Part shown: one piece after another, positions 12,422 to 22,355 of the stretch | Layout: every line of letters begins with the position of its first letter | Position numbering within the stretch: position 1 is the first letter of the stretch | NCBI GenBank assembly: GCA_000447185.1 | Contig: KE647171.1 | Location: forward strand, 1-55,395 | Direction: 5' to 3' | From: Vairimorpha apis BRL 01 | Lineage: Eukaryota; Microsporidia; Nosematidae | Length of the DNA: 55,395 nucleotides | Position numbers and translations under genes: made by a program | Notes under the pieces: generated by a model | The model's database searches: none | Told to the model about the DNA's origin: nothing | The model's input: only the letters and a program-made list of their open reading frames with translations

Positions 12422-12559
12422 ATTCTTATTATTTCAAAAAAAAATCACATGAGCTTTTAAGTATAAGTCAAAAATTATTATTTTTTTTTTATTCTTATTA
12501 TTTCAAAAAAAAATCACATGAGCTTTTAAGTATAAGTCAAAAATTATTATTTTTTTTTT
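12422..12559. repeat. two tandem 69-bp direct repeats
   Basis: The unit starting ATTCTTATTATTTC at 12422 is repeated at 12491, apart from A/T-run length. Each unit contains the less common string TCACATGAGCTTTTAAGTAT. The pair abuts the 3' end of the minus-strand gene at 12566, so it is either a local duplication behind that gene or a replication-slippage product. Confidence 0.8.
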
Positions 12560-12565
12560 TAATAT

Positions 12566-12793
12566 TTATTTTAAATTAAAAATTTTATTTTTTTTTAGTT
12601 GGTCATTTGTTAGAGGATAACCTGAAATATTTACATCAACTGTATCTGAATTCATGCCTAAAAGTTCACCTTTATTATGTGATATGTTATATCCACCTGT
12701 TAAGTTATAAACAAATTTATCTTTTTTACCATTTTTATGATCAGCATATACGAATGTTAATAAAGCATATAGATATTTTAAAAATAAAACCAT
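12566..12793 (-). CDS. very small secreted protein, diverged GYGL-GD family
   Basis: The 75-codon frame begins with a hydrophobic leader (MVLFLKYLYALLTFVYA, ending AxA-like at VYAD). The mature chain is polar and contains a YNLTGGYN segment and the block SDTVDVNISGYPLTNDQ. That block aligns with the SYNINTTGYGLSGD motif of its neighbours. One likely N-glycosylation sequon (NLTG) is present. Function unknown. It sits about 0.7 kb from the relative at 11.7-11.9 kb, in the same orientation, as expected of tandem duplication. Confidence 0.7.
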   Translation of the reverse strand: MVLFLKYLYALLTFVYADHKNGKKDKFVYNLTGGYNISHNKGELLGMNSDTVDVNISGYPLTNDQLKKNKIFNLK

Positions 12794-13791
12794 TCTTATT
12801 TTATTGAAAATATTTAAATATTTAATTATATCAAAGTATCAGAATTAATCTATAGATATTTGATTTTTTTTAGTTTTTGAATATTTAAAAATAAACAAAA
12901 AATTTATTTATCAACAAAGAAATTACATTTAAATGTGATTAATTAAAACATTATTTTAATAAAAAAAATTTTTTAGAGTGCATGAAATTTAAAATATTTA
13001 TTTTGTTAAATATAAAACAAAAATAAATTAATTAATTTAAAAGTTAAAAAATTAAATATTATTAGTCAATATATTTTATTTATTTGTTTATTCATATGAA
13101 GCATTTATAGTAAAATAAAAATAAAATGATATAATACATATGTAAACAAATTAAATGATTTATAACTTTACAGATTATGTTTTATATTTTGATAAATTTT
13201 TTTTATATATCAAAAAATAAAATTAAAAAAACTGTTAAATTTATTGTATAAAAATTAAAAAACGAAAATAATTTTTTTAAACATCTTTGTCATAGAATAT
13301 AAAAAAAATTATTTATGAAATATGAGATTATTTATTAATCATAAATATCAGTAAAATTTTCTAGTAAAAAAGAATAATATGTTGTTCAATATATGTTTAA
13401 GTATATTATATGGATTGTAAATATTGAAATTATCAAAATTAAATAAATTTTTTAATTTTTTTGAGATTAAAATATCAGATTTTAATTTTAAACTTTTTTA
13501 TAAATTATTTATTAAATATTTTTCTAACATATAAATTTCTTTATTGACAATAAAACTTATGATTATTTTTAACTAAATAAAGGTTGTTTAAGTATAAATA
13601 AATTTTTTCAATATTACAATAATTTTTAAATTTTATGTAATTAATGATAAAAACAATTCTAAAGAATTTATTAAAAAATAAATTTGTCATCTAACTTTAA
13701 GTTTGGAAAAAAAGTTAATTTTTGTAAGAAAAGAATATCGTTTTATATATTAAATGTTTACTACAAAAAGTGACGACGAGTATTAAATTTA
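12794..13791. other. AT-rich spacer
   Basis: No coding or structural signal is seen. Confidence 0.5.
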
Positions 13792-13986
13792 TTAAGATAA
13801 CACATCCCCACTCAAACCGTATCCTGTTGTATTTATATTATATGAATCACCTGTTTGATATGACATAGGACTGACTAGATTTGTACTATTAGTATTTGCA
13901 ATATTATTTAAATTCATATTATCTCTTAACTTTAAGATTTTACCAACTATTATTATTTTATAATATAGTATAATAAATATTTTCAT
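13792..13986 (-). CDS. very small secreted protein, GYGL-GD family
   Basis: Sixty-four codons encode a leader (MKIFIILYYKIIIVG), an Asn-rich linker (NNIANTNSTN) and the family end SYNINTTGYGLSGDVLS. The same block occurs at 11.7 kb with only a few substitutions, which is strong evidence for protein-level conservation in DNA this AT-rich. The leader is hydrophobic but lacks an obvious small-residue cleavage site. Function unknown; probably secreted. Confidence 0.75.
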   Translation of the reverse strand: MKIFIILYYKIIIVGKILKLRDNMNLNNIANTNSTNLVSPMSYQTGDSYNINTTGYGLSGDVLS

Positions 13987-14421
13987 GATTAAATAATTTC
14001 AAAAAAGAAATATAAAGTTATTTAGCATCAGTTTAAAGTTAAAACATAAATTTTATAGGTTTTAATACTACATTTATTTGTTAGTAATTTTTATAAAATA
14101 TCTTAAAAAATTACAATTTGTTGTTATATGTTTAAGATTCTTATTAAAAACTAGTCACATTTTTTTATTTATTTATATCATTAGTATAAAATAAATTCAC
14201 GTTAAATTTAACTAACAAACAGAAATAAATATTTAACAACATATTTTTCTAAAGTTATCTATTGATATAATTAAATTCTTATAATTATAACCTATATTTA
14301 AAAAAATTGTTTTTATGCAATAAATCTAATTTCTAATGATTTAAAAATAAGCTTTAGCTTATTAAAAAATTTTACACAGAATGAATTCTTTATAATAAAA
14401 AGTAAAAAAATCTTAAGATCA

Positions 14422-14803
14422 TTAAAATTAGAAAATCATATTTTTATTTTATTAACTCTATTATTCAAATTTGAAATAACAAAAATAAATTTAAGTAATT
14501 AAATCTTTAGTGTTAATTTTTAATTTAATTCTAAAATAGACAACAGAATTTAATTCTAAAAGATATAAACATTATTAAAACAAAATAATTAAATATAATT
14601 TTATAAATTTCGTAAAAAATTATTCTTATATTTTAAAATTTATTAAGATACATACAATATATAGTATGCTTATATTTGCTTATATTATATCTATATTGTA
14701 AAAAATATGACTAATATATTTTTAAAATCAATGTTAAATAAGTGAACGATTATTTAATATAAACATGTAAAATTTTAAGAAATTTATCTTAAAATTAAAT
14801 TTA
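14422..14803. repeat. direct repeat, left copy (empty-site flank)
   Basis: This 382-bp stretch begins with TTAA at 14422-14425 and stops exactly at the run of Ns. It matches 15788-16143 almost base for base, apart from a 25-bp block near 14538 present only here and a few point differences. The preceding sequence differs completely between the two copies. That pattern fits the same locus seen once without and once with a transposon, rather than a true duplication. Confidence 0.85.
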
Positions 14804-15298
14804 NNNNNNNNNNNNNNNNNNNNNNNNNNNNNNNNNNNNNNNNNNNNNNNNNNNNNNNNNNNNNNNNNNNNNNNNNNNNNNNNNNNNNNNNNNNNNNNNN
14901 NNNNNNNNNNNNNNNNNNNNNNNNNNNNNNNNNNNNNNNNNNNNNNNNNNNNNNNNNNNNNNNNNNNNNNNNNNNNNNNNNNNNNNNNNNNNNNNNNNNN
15001 NNNNNNNNNNNNNNNNNNNNNNNNNNNNNNNNNNNNNNNNNNNNNNNNNNNNNNNNNNNNNNNNNNNNNNNNNNNNNNNNNNNNNNNNNNNNNNNNNNNN
15101 NNNNNNNNNNNNNNNNNNNNNNNNNNNNNNNNNNNNNNNNNNNNNNNNNNNNNNNNNNNNNNNNNNNNNNNNNNNNNNNNNNNNNNNNNNNNNNNNNNNN
15201 NNNNNNNNNNNNNNNNNNNNNNNNNNNNNNNNNNNNNNNNNNNNNNNNNNNNNNNNNNNNNNNNNNNNNNNNNNNNNNNNNNNNNNNNNNNNNNNNNN
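14804..15298. other. assembly gap (Ns)
   Basis: There are 495 unresolved bases. The gap interrupts a piggyBac-type transposon whose 3' part resumes at 15299. Confidence 0.99.
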
Positions 15299-15787
15299 GT
15301 ATAATTGAAGATTTAGAAGAGAAATGGTTGCTCCGCAAAAATAGACCAAAAACGTCTACTCCGACAACATCTTCCTCACAAAGTTTTGGATTAGAAAAGT
15401 TACCCGGGCGTAATTTACGGCGCTGCATAGTGTGCCAGCAGCAAGGATTATTACAGCGCTGTAAAGAGGAGCAACTTGATTTGTGGTCGCTGTAAGAAGG
15501 GGCTTCATGGAGTCTGTGCGGTAAAGCACACATGTTAACTTTTTTTCTTTTAGATTCCAGTTCTTGTTATAATTTTTGTTCACAATTATATTTCCATAAT
15601 GTTCTTTGTATTTTATTATCCTTGTACAAGTTTTTATTAAAAAAACACCGAAAAAATTATTAAAATTGGACAATTTTTGGAGGAGATACAGTTTTTTTTA
15701 GAAACAAAGGTAAATGGCATCAACACGACAAAGATTTCTTTGGCATTTTTAAGTAGATATAGGTAAAAATCAATGGCACTAAAACGG
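15299..15787 (+). mobile_element. 3' end of a piggyBac-type DNA transposon
   Basis: This interval holds the C-terminal part of a transposase and then about 250 bp of non-coding sequence up to a TTAA at 15788-15791. Read outward from that TTAA, the end begins CCGTTTTAGTGCCATTGA. This resembles piggyBac-family termini, which start with C/G-rich bases next to the TTAA target. The string TGGCA recurs near the end (15717, 15740, 15773), perhaps as subterminal binding sites. The 5' end is lost in the gap. Confidence 0.7.
15301..15538 (+). pseudogene. piggyBac-type transposase C-terminus, frameshifted
   Basis: One frame from 15301 reads IIEDLEEKWLLRKNRPKTST, then later LPGRNLRRCIVCQQQGL, stopping at 15495. 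A second frame supplies KRSNLICGRCKKGLHGVCAV and KHTC, ending at 15538. Together they form the linker and Cys-rich C-terminal domain typical of piggyBac transposases (RCxxC...CxxC...C...C), broken by one frameshift around 15445-15470. The DDD catalytic core would lie in the gap. GC content is far above the surroundings, as expected of a recent insertion. Whether the frameshift is real or a base-call error is unknown. Confidence 0.75.
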
Positions 15788-16143
15788 TTAAAATTAGAAA
15801 ATCATATTTTTATTTTATTAACTCTATTAGTCAAATTTGAAATAACAAAAATAAATTTATGTAATTAAATCTTTAGTGCTAATTTTTAATTTAATTCTAA
15901 AAGATATAAACATTATTAAAACAAAATAATTAAATACAATTTTATAATTTCGTAAAAAATTATTCTTATATTTTAAAATTGATTAAGATACATACAATAT
16001 ATAGTATGCTTATATTTGCTTATATTATATCTATATTGTAAAAAATATGACTAATATATTTTTAAAATCAATGTTAAATAAGTGAACGATTATTTAATAT
16101 AAACATGTAAAATTTTAAGAAATTTATCTTAAAATTAAATTTA
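15788..16143. repeat. direct repeat, right copy (occupied-site flank)
   Basis: This copy starts with the TTAA at the transposon end and matches 14422-14803. Beyond 16143 the sequence continues uninterrupted, whereas the left copy ends at the gap. Confidence 0.85.
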
Positions 16144-16518
16144 TACTTAATAATTTTATTTATTTTTTTAGCATAATATTTTTTATAAAATCTTAAAAAA
16201 ATTGTAATATTTTAATTTATAAAATATGTTAATCATAAATCTAATATTACATACATAACTATCTTGATGTAAAAAAATTTGAACGATTTAATTAATGTAA
16301 GTTTAAATTAAATTTCAAGAAATAAACAAAAAGTATCTTTATAAAAGCATAAATAAAAAATTTTTTATACCAAAAATTATTATTTACCTTTTAATATTTT
16401 TCTATAAATATTATTTGGGTACTATATTTGTGATAAAAAATATTTAATAAAAATCTTTTGTTAAAATATATTATTATATTTAGATTTATATTAATAAAAT
16501 AAAAATTTTTACTATAGT
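16144..16518. other. AT-rich spacer
   Basis: Nothing identifiable is seen. Confidence 0.5.
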
Positions 16519-16866
16519 TTATTCCTTTTTTAAAAAATTAATTATAATTTCTTTACATTTTTCATTTATTTCTTTTTTGGTAATTAACATGCACAAATAT
16601 TTTATGTAGAAATTTAATTTACATGCTCTTTCTTGTATTATTTCATTTTTCATTTTATTAAATACTTTTTTAGGAAAAATGGGCAACTCAAAAATTTCAT
16701 TTTTAATTATGCAATGCATTTTATAAAAATCAGAATATCTTTTAGTAATTGAATAATGGTTATTTAAATTTTTTATATTAGTTACTATAGTTATTTCATA
16801 TGCTGTATAATTTTTTATTGTCATTGTACTAGTTATATATGCTTCAATAATATTTTCAGATTCCAT
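16519..16866 (-). CDS. PX-domain (phox homology) protein
   Basis: The 115-residue product is essentially one PX domain, which binds phosphatidylinositol 3-phosphate on endosomal and vacuolar membranes. Visible hallmarks are the beta-strand YTAYEITIVT, RYSDF at 43-47 (Arg43 and Tyr44 correspond to lipid-binding positions), the proline loop LPIFPKK at 61-67, and ERACKLNFYIKYL from 79 with Arg80. Nothing follows the domain, so it resembles a stand-alone sorting nexin such as Snx3/Grd19, which are slightly longer. It probably acts in endosome or retromer trafficking. It lies inside the island of small secreted proteins and has no CCC motif. Confidence 0.85.
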   Translation of the reverse strand: MESENIIEAYITSTMTIKNYTAYEITIVTNIKNLNNHYSITKRYSDFYKMHCIIKNEIFELPIFPKKVFNKMKNEIIQERACKLNFYIKYLCMLITKKEINEKCKEIIINFLKKE

Positions 16867-17916
16867 TTGTTTTTTATATTTTTATTTATTTTATTAGTTT
16901 TTTTTAAAAATATAAAACATGATTTTTATCAAAAAAATAATAAATTTTGTTAACTTTCTGTTTTAAATTAAGATAAAAAATCTAAATTACTGAATTTAAA
17001 ACTGTAAAAATATGTAATTAGAAAAACTATATTATTTAGTTTGTAAACACTTTAAAAAACGGAAAATTTTATTATTATTTATATAATTTTGTAATAATAT
17101 TTACTTTAAAACCCTATTAATAATTACCAGGATGAAATATCAAACCTTAAAGACTTCACAAGCAGTAAGAATTTAGAAAAAAAATTTAAACAATTTAGTG
17201 CGTCAGAAAAGAGACTATGAAATTACACATAATATAAAATTTTTCATTTGTTTAAAGAAAAACTTAATTTTAAAAATAGTTTTTAGATTAAAAATATTTG
17301 TTAAGTTGAATTTTTGGCTTTGTACAATTAAATCATAAATTTAAATTTTGTTTTTAAATATATAAAATATTTATTAAAGCAAACATTTGTTTATCTATTC
17401 TGTAAATATTTTAAACATTAAAAAAAAAGTTATTAGAATCAAAGATATAGAAATTTTTGTTTTTCATAATAGAAAAGAAATTTACAATTTAATCCCTTAA
17501 TTTTAAATCTTATCTACTGTAATAAAAACAATATTAAAATATACCATAAATATTTTGAAATAAAAAATATTAAATAAAAAAATAAACAAATCAAATTTAT
17601 AAATTTGAATTTAGAATAATAATAAAAAATTTTGAATATAAAAATTACAAATTTATCTATTTGAATTATTTGATATTGCTTAAAAAAAATATTTAAACAG
17701 ATTCATATAAATGTCACTTTTAAAAAATTTTTAAAATAAATATTTAATTTTTGTCCACAAAACAAAGTTGTAAATACAATTTTTATTTATTTTTGTAAAT
17801 AAATTTTTTGTTTTTAAATAAATAAATGTATTTAAAAAAAATAATATTAACTTTTTGACATAATTAATTGTGTTAAAATTAAGTAAAAAAAACAAATTAA
17901 TATTAGAAATACTTTA
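16867..17916. other. AT-rich spacer with a decayed patch
   Basis: Around 17130-17220 a purine-rich, coding-like string with many stops contains AAAGACTTCACAA, also seen near 5185. It is probably a weak mobile-element relic. No gene is seen elsewhere. Confidence 0.35.
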
Positions 17917-18075
17917 TTAAAATGCGCCTGGATATCCTGCACCATAAGGCGTTGGACCATAAGGATTTGTGCCATAAGGACCAAGGGGTCCACCTATAAC
18001 TTGACTTCGCTTTAAATCATTCTCTTTTTCTTTTTCAGATAGTATATAAGAAATAAATACCAAAAATACATTCAT
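17917..18075 (-). CDS. very small secreted Gly/Pro/Tyr-rich protein
   Basis: A 52-residue frame starts with the leader MNVFLVFISYILS, then a charged stretch (EKEKENDLKRS), then a repetitive tail. The tail includes GGPLGPYGTNPYGPTPYG and ends GYPGAF, with PYG occurring three times. The same style of tail occurs in the genes at 18.7, 20.5 and 21.3 kb. The gene is too short for routine calling but lies in an obvious GC-rich patch. Tyr-Gly-Pro repeats are common in structural or matrix proteins; a wall or polar-tube role is speculation. No Cys. Confidence 0.75.
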   Translation of the reverse strand: MNVFLVFISYILSEKEKENDLKRSQVIGGPLGPYGTNPYGPTPYGAGYPGAF

Positions 18076-18733
18076 ATATACGTAAAATTAATTCATTTTA
18101 TACTTTTGTTTAAAACAATGTTTTTAAACTAACAAAATAAATTATAAATAATTGTTTTAAGTAATATAATAAAAATAGTTCGTTACAGAATATACTTTTT
18201 TTATTTTAACAAAAGTAAAATATAAAATTGTTTTATATATAGTTTAAAGTTTAAATGAAATAAAAATTAATTTATAAATTATTTTCAAAATTTATAAATA
18301 ACTTTATAACCATTTTTATACTTGTGCAAAAAAAAAATTTACTTTGCTACATTATCATTTAAACATAACTTATAAAATCATAAGTTAATAAATCAACATT
18401 ATTTGAATATTGTGTCATGCTTGTTGTATATGTTCTATGATAAAAAAATACAAAATAAATATAAATTATTTTTTATTTAAAAATATTTTATTTGTTTATT
18501 TTAGTAAATTAAAAATTATTGGATTTTTTTATAAAAACTTTTATTCTATCAAACTAATTTATTTATACAATTTTTTACATTATATTTTTAAATAAATCTC
18601 ATATTTAAATAATCTGAATGTTTATTACATTTTTAATCATATAAATTTTGAAATAATTTAATTAACAAATTTTAATATGTTATTGTTTATAATTTAAAAT
18701 ATACGAAATATAATATTTAGATTATGCACAACA
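18076..18733. other. AT-rich spacer
   Basis: The plus-strand frame at 18410 is low-complexity and not accepted. Confidence 0.45.
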
Positions 18734-18911
18734 TCAAAAAGCATTTGGATAACCTATTCCCCACATTCCATATCCTAATGGTTTTTGTTCGTAAGTCCCT
18801 CCAACATATGGACCTGATAAAGAATTATTCAAAAAATAATCTTTTTTGTTAATAGATATTATACTCATAAATAAGATATATAAAATGCGCAAAAAAATTT
18901 ATTAAAATCAT
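18734..18911 (-). CDS. very small secreted Gly/Tyr-rich protein, start region frameshifted
   Basis: The body reads NKKDYFLNNSLSGPYVGG, then TYEQKPLGYGMWGIGYPNAF, and stops at 18734-18736. The ending GYPNAF resembles GYPGAF of the 17.9-kb gene. An in-frame ATG at 18868 gives only 44 residues and cuts the leader short. An upstream ATG at 18911 gives a full hydrophobic leader if the 7-T run near 18893 is read as one base shorter. I therefore take 18911 as the probable start, with a one-base discrepancy. Function unknown; likely secreted. Confidence 0.6.
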
Positions 18912-20472
18912 TTTTTATTTTATATAAAAACATATTAAAAAAAATTTGAAACTATAATTTATTTAAATAATTTTAAAATAATTAATTTATTAGTTAAAAA
19001 CATAAAATTTGATTAAAGTAATCTTAAACATTATATAAAACTTTAAAATATGTATCATTATCAAAAATATGTGTTGCGATACTAAAAATGATAAAGTTAT
19101 ATTTTTTAATGATTTACTAGTGATTGAAAACAAAATATGAAACTTAAAGATAAAATTTTCAAAATTATTAGTGGTTGTTTATAAAAATTTGTTTTGCAAC
19201 TAATTTTAAGTAAAAATCATTATATATAATGCATAGTAAAATAATAAGATTGTATATGGCAAGAATTTTTCTTTTTGAAAAATAAAAAGAACATTTAACT
19301 AGTTTAGAATAAGTTCAACGTTTTTTACAAATAAAAATTTATATCATTTAAGTTTAATACAATTTCTTTAATAAAATTCCAATTAAAAATATAAAACTGT
19401 AATTATAAATGCTGGATTGTTAAGATTTGTTTTGTAAAAATATAATACTAGTTATTTTAATTATAAATTTATTATAATGTAAAAAGATAGATTTAAAGAA
19501 TATAAACTAAATATTATTCAGTTTTATAAATATTACATATAATATTTTTAGATAAAAGTAAATTTAAAATAACTATACTCTATAAAATATATTTGTATTA
19601 AAAAATTAATAAAATTATAATAAAGTTAATTTAGATATTTAATAATAAGATTAATCTGTTTTTAATGAGACATGAAAACAAATAAATATAATATTATAAT
19701 TACCAGACTTTATAAATAAAAAAATATATTAAAAACAACAATTTTTTTATATTTTCATATAATTACAAACCATAATATAAACTAAATTAAAATATTGCAT
19801 ATTACATAATTTAAATTAAAGTTGTATTAGTTTTGTTTGACAATTTCAAAGAATATTTTTTTAATGTATGAATACATGTTTAAAAGAAGAAATTAAGTTT
19901 TACAATAAAAATTATTAGATACTAAAAATAGTAATGATTTTGATAGGTAAACAGAATGTTTGTTGAGTAAAAAATGAAAGTTTATTTTGGTACAAAAGTA
20001 GTGTTTTAAATTAAAAGAAATTTTAGTAATAATGCTATGCATTGAAAACAAAATTATTTTTCCGTAAATTATATAATTCAAATTATTGTAATATAAAAAA
20101 ATTTGTATTGTAAAATTATTATAAAGCTTGCATATATATAATTTCTTTATATGATAGTTAAAAAATCAAAATCTTATTTTAGTTAAATTGTATTTTATTA
20201 AAAACATATGGTCAATGTTAAAATATATAATTTTTGTATACTAAATTTATAAATGATAATATATTTTTGTTTTAAATACTACATTTTTTAATAAATTTAC
20301 TAACATCAATGATGTACAAAATTCCTTGGTTATTTAATTTTTAAAATGAATTTAAAACAAAAAAATAATTTTAATAACAAACAATAATAATAAATTGATA
20401 TACTTTAAAACTGACTAATTTTTAATATATAATTGGTATTTTTTTTATAAATTCTTATAACTATATATATTC
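18912..20472. other. AT-rich spacer
   Basis: The minus-strand frame at 19893-20081 is not convincing. Nothing else is seen. Confidence 0.4.
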
Positions 20473-20646
20473 ATGTTTAAAAAAAGTTTTATTTTATTAG
20501 TTGTAGGAAGTAATTTAGGAAATTTTTTTTTAGCTTGTGATAATATTAAAAAAAGTCGATATCTAGGAGATCCACTTGCAGGACCTTATGGAGCAGGACC
20601 TTACAGTGCAAGATCATATGAACAGGCATTTGCTGTTTCAATTTAA
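20473..20646 (+). CDS. very small secreted protein, KKS-YLGDPL family
   Basis: This is the only clear plus-strand member of the island. Its 57 residues comprise a classic leader (MFKKSFILLVVGSNLGNFFLA, cleavage likely at LAC), then DNIKKSRYLGDPLAGPYGAG and a Tyr/Ala/Ser tail. The KKS[RK]YLGDPL block is shared with the minus-strand gene at 21317-21472, and the GPYG element with 17917-18075. The single Cys lies just after the predicted cleavage site. The inverted orientation relative to its nearest paralogue suggests duplication with inversion. Confidence 0.75.
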   Translation: MFKKSFILLVVGSNLGNFFLACDNIKKSRYLGDPLAGPYGAGPYSARSYEQAFAVSI

Positions 20647-21316
20647 TAAATTTTTTATATAATTATTTAGAAAATAACTTTATGAAATTAATTTATGGAA
20701 AATGTCTTTTTGTCATGATTTTTCTTGTTAAAAATATTTAATTCTTTATATTTTAATAAAAAAATAAAATATAACAAAAATATTATATTTAAATTATTTT
20801 TATAAATATTAGAAAAATTTAAATATTAAAATGATTTTTTATTTAATTATATCTGTATATAATGTATATAGAGAAACAATTTATTAATAAAAAATCAAAA
20901 ATTCACATATAATTTTAATGAAAAACATTTAGAAGATTATTATTTTAAATTTATTTTAATTAAAAAAACAATTTTATTTTTTTAAAATATAGATACAATT
21001 TATATGTTTTTTATGTAAAATTAATAATTTTAAATTTTTTTTTTAATATTTACATTATAATTTTAAATATCGTTAAAATAAAATCTTATATTCATATATT
21101 AAAATTTTAATACATAATGAATAATGAATAATGAATAAACATATGTATAAGTTAAATTTGTATTTAAAAATATACATTCCTAACATTAGTTTACCTTTAT
21201 AAAATAAATTTATTTCTTTTTATAAAACAAAATTATTTTAAAGACTATTATAATAAGTTAAAATAATAAAAAATATAATCAGGAGAATAAAATTATTTAT
21301 CTTTTAAAATAATTTA
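20647..21316. other. AT-rich spacer
   Basis: Apart from a short run of TAATGAA triplications near 21115-21136, nothing is seen. Confidence 0.5.
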
Positions 21317-21472
21317 TTAAACATATGGATATGTGTATGGGGTAGTGCCTAAAGGACCTGATCCAATTGGAGCACTTAAAGGATCTCCTAAATATTTACT
21401 TTTCTTATTATCTTGTAAAATGGATGTTATTACTGCAAAAAATATTTTGATTAAAAACAAGTTTGTAAACAT
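21317..21472 (-). CDS. very small secreted protein, KKS-YLGDPL family
   Basis: The 51-residue product has the leader MFTNLFLIKIFFAVITSI. NKKSKYLGDPLSAPIGSG and a tail rich in Pro/Thr/Tyr (LGTTPYTYPYV) follow. KKSKYLGDPL is nearly identical to KKSRYLGDPL of the divergent neighbour at 20.5 kb, which strongly supports this frame over the overlapping plus-strand one. No Cys in the mature chain. Function unknown. Confidence 0.75.
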   Translation of the reverse strand: MFTNLFLIKIFFAVITSILQDNKKSKYLGDPLSAPIGSGPLGTTPYTYPYV

Positions 21473-22200
21473 AATAAATCATTATAATTTTTATAAATAC
21501 TTTTTTTTAGCTTGAAACGTGTTTTGTTGTAAAAGTATATTTTTTAATGTCTTATTTGTTCTCAAATTTTAATTTTTAAAAAATATTACTCATTATAAAG
21601 ATAAAATATAATTTTTTATAAATTATAAAACAAAGCAAAGTTATTAAATGAAATTTTTGAAATAACACTTTTTAAGATATATTTATTTTCTATTTGATTA
21701 TTTTAAAATACAATTAGAATTTTTGTAAATAAAAAAATTTTTACTCTAAATTATACATTCAAGAATAAATTTAAATATTTAATTCAATTTTCATTCCATT
21801 TTAAATTTTATGGAATTCAACACAATGTAAGATTTTATTTATTTTCTGTTAAATTTATATATTTTTATATGAATTTTTTTATTTTTTCAAACTTAAAAAA
21901 TTTTATATTTTATGTTTTTAAATATTAAAAAACATATAAAATTATGTTTCTTTTATTAATAACTTTTAAAATAAAATTGATTTTATTAAATAAAATAAAT
22001 ATTTGATTGTAAAGTAATCTAAAAAAATACATCATACGGACGAAACTGGTAATTTTATGTTAGATTCATTTTGTTATTTTTTAAAATTTAAATAAATTGT
22101 ATACATATGATATATTTAAATTAAATGTTTAATTTATAAAATATCATCAAAAACTAAAATATAAATGGAAAAATTTCTTTATATAAAATATTTATCATTA
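21473..22200. other. AT-rich spacer
   Basis: Nothing identifiable is seen. Confidence 0.5.
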
Positions 22201-22355
22201 TTATTCATAAACTTCTCCATATCTTCTTGACCATGGACCATTGTTTAAAGCTGCTTCTGCATTACTATCAGCATAACGTGTAATTAAATCATTATCATAA
22301 TAACCTCTGTATAAAAAAATAATTTTTATGCTTAAAAAAAACAAAATGTCCTCAT
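22201..22355 (-). CDS. very small secreted protein, frameshifted in its leader
   Basis: The body RGYYDNDLITRYADSNAEAA and NNGPWSRRYGEVYE ends at 22201. Its frame has no ATG. An ATG at 22355 starts MRTFCFF and would join the body, giving a hydrophobic leader of about 17 residues, if the 8-T run near 22334-22341 were one base longer. As written the product stops after seven codons. The C-terminal half is clearly protein-like, with a Tyr/Arg-rich mature chain. The family is not recognised beyond its general resemblance to the other secreted miniproteins. Confidence 0.55.

Noticed and set aside
14784..15533. Long minus-strand frames across the Ns
   Set aside because: They exist only because Ns carry no stops, and the real coding sequence there is the plus-strand transposase.
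15356..15673. 105-codon minus-strand frame
   Set aside because: Antisense shadow of the transposase tail and transposon end.
18410..18595. 61-codon plus-strand frame
   Set aside because: Composition is that of random AT-rich DNA, with no homologous neighbour and no local rise in GC.
18868..18892. Non-AUG (TTG) start for the 18.7-kb gene
   Set aside because: An upstream ATG at 18911 with a one-base change in the T run explains the leader without an unusual start, and similar run errors occur elsewhere in the window.
19893..20081. 62-codon minus-strand frame
   Set aside because: Slightly better composition than noise, but no leader-plus-mature layout and no relative among the island families.
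21333..21515. 60-codon plus-strand frame
   Set aside because: Shadow of the minus-strand YLGDPL gene at 21317-21472, which has a close paralogue.
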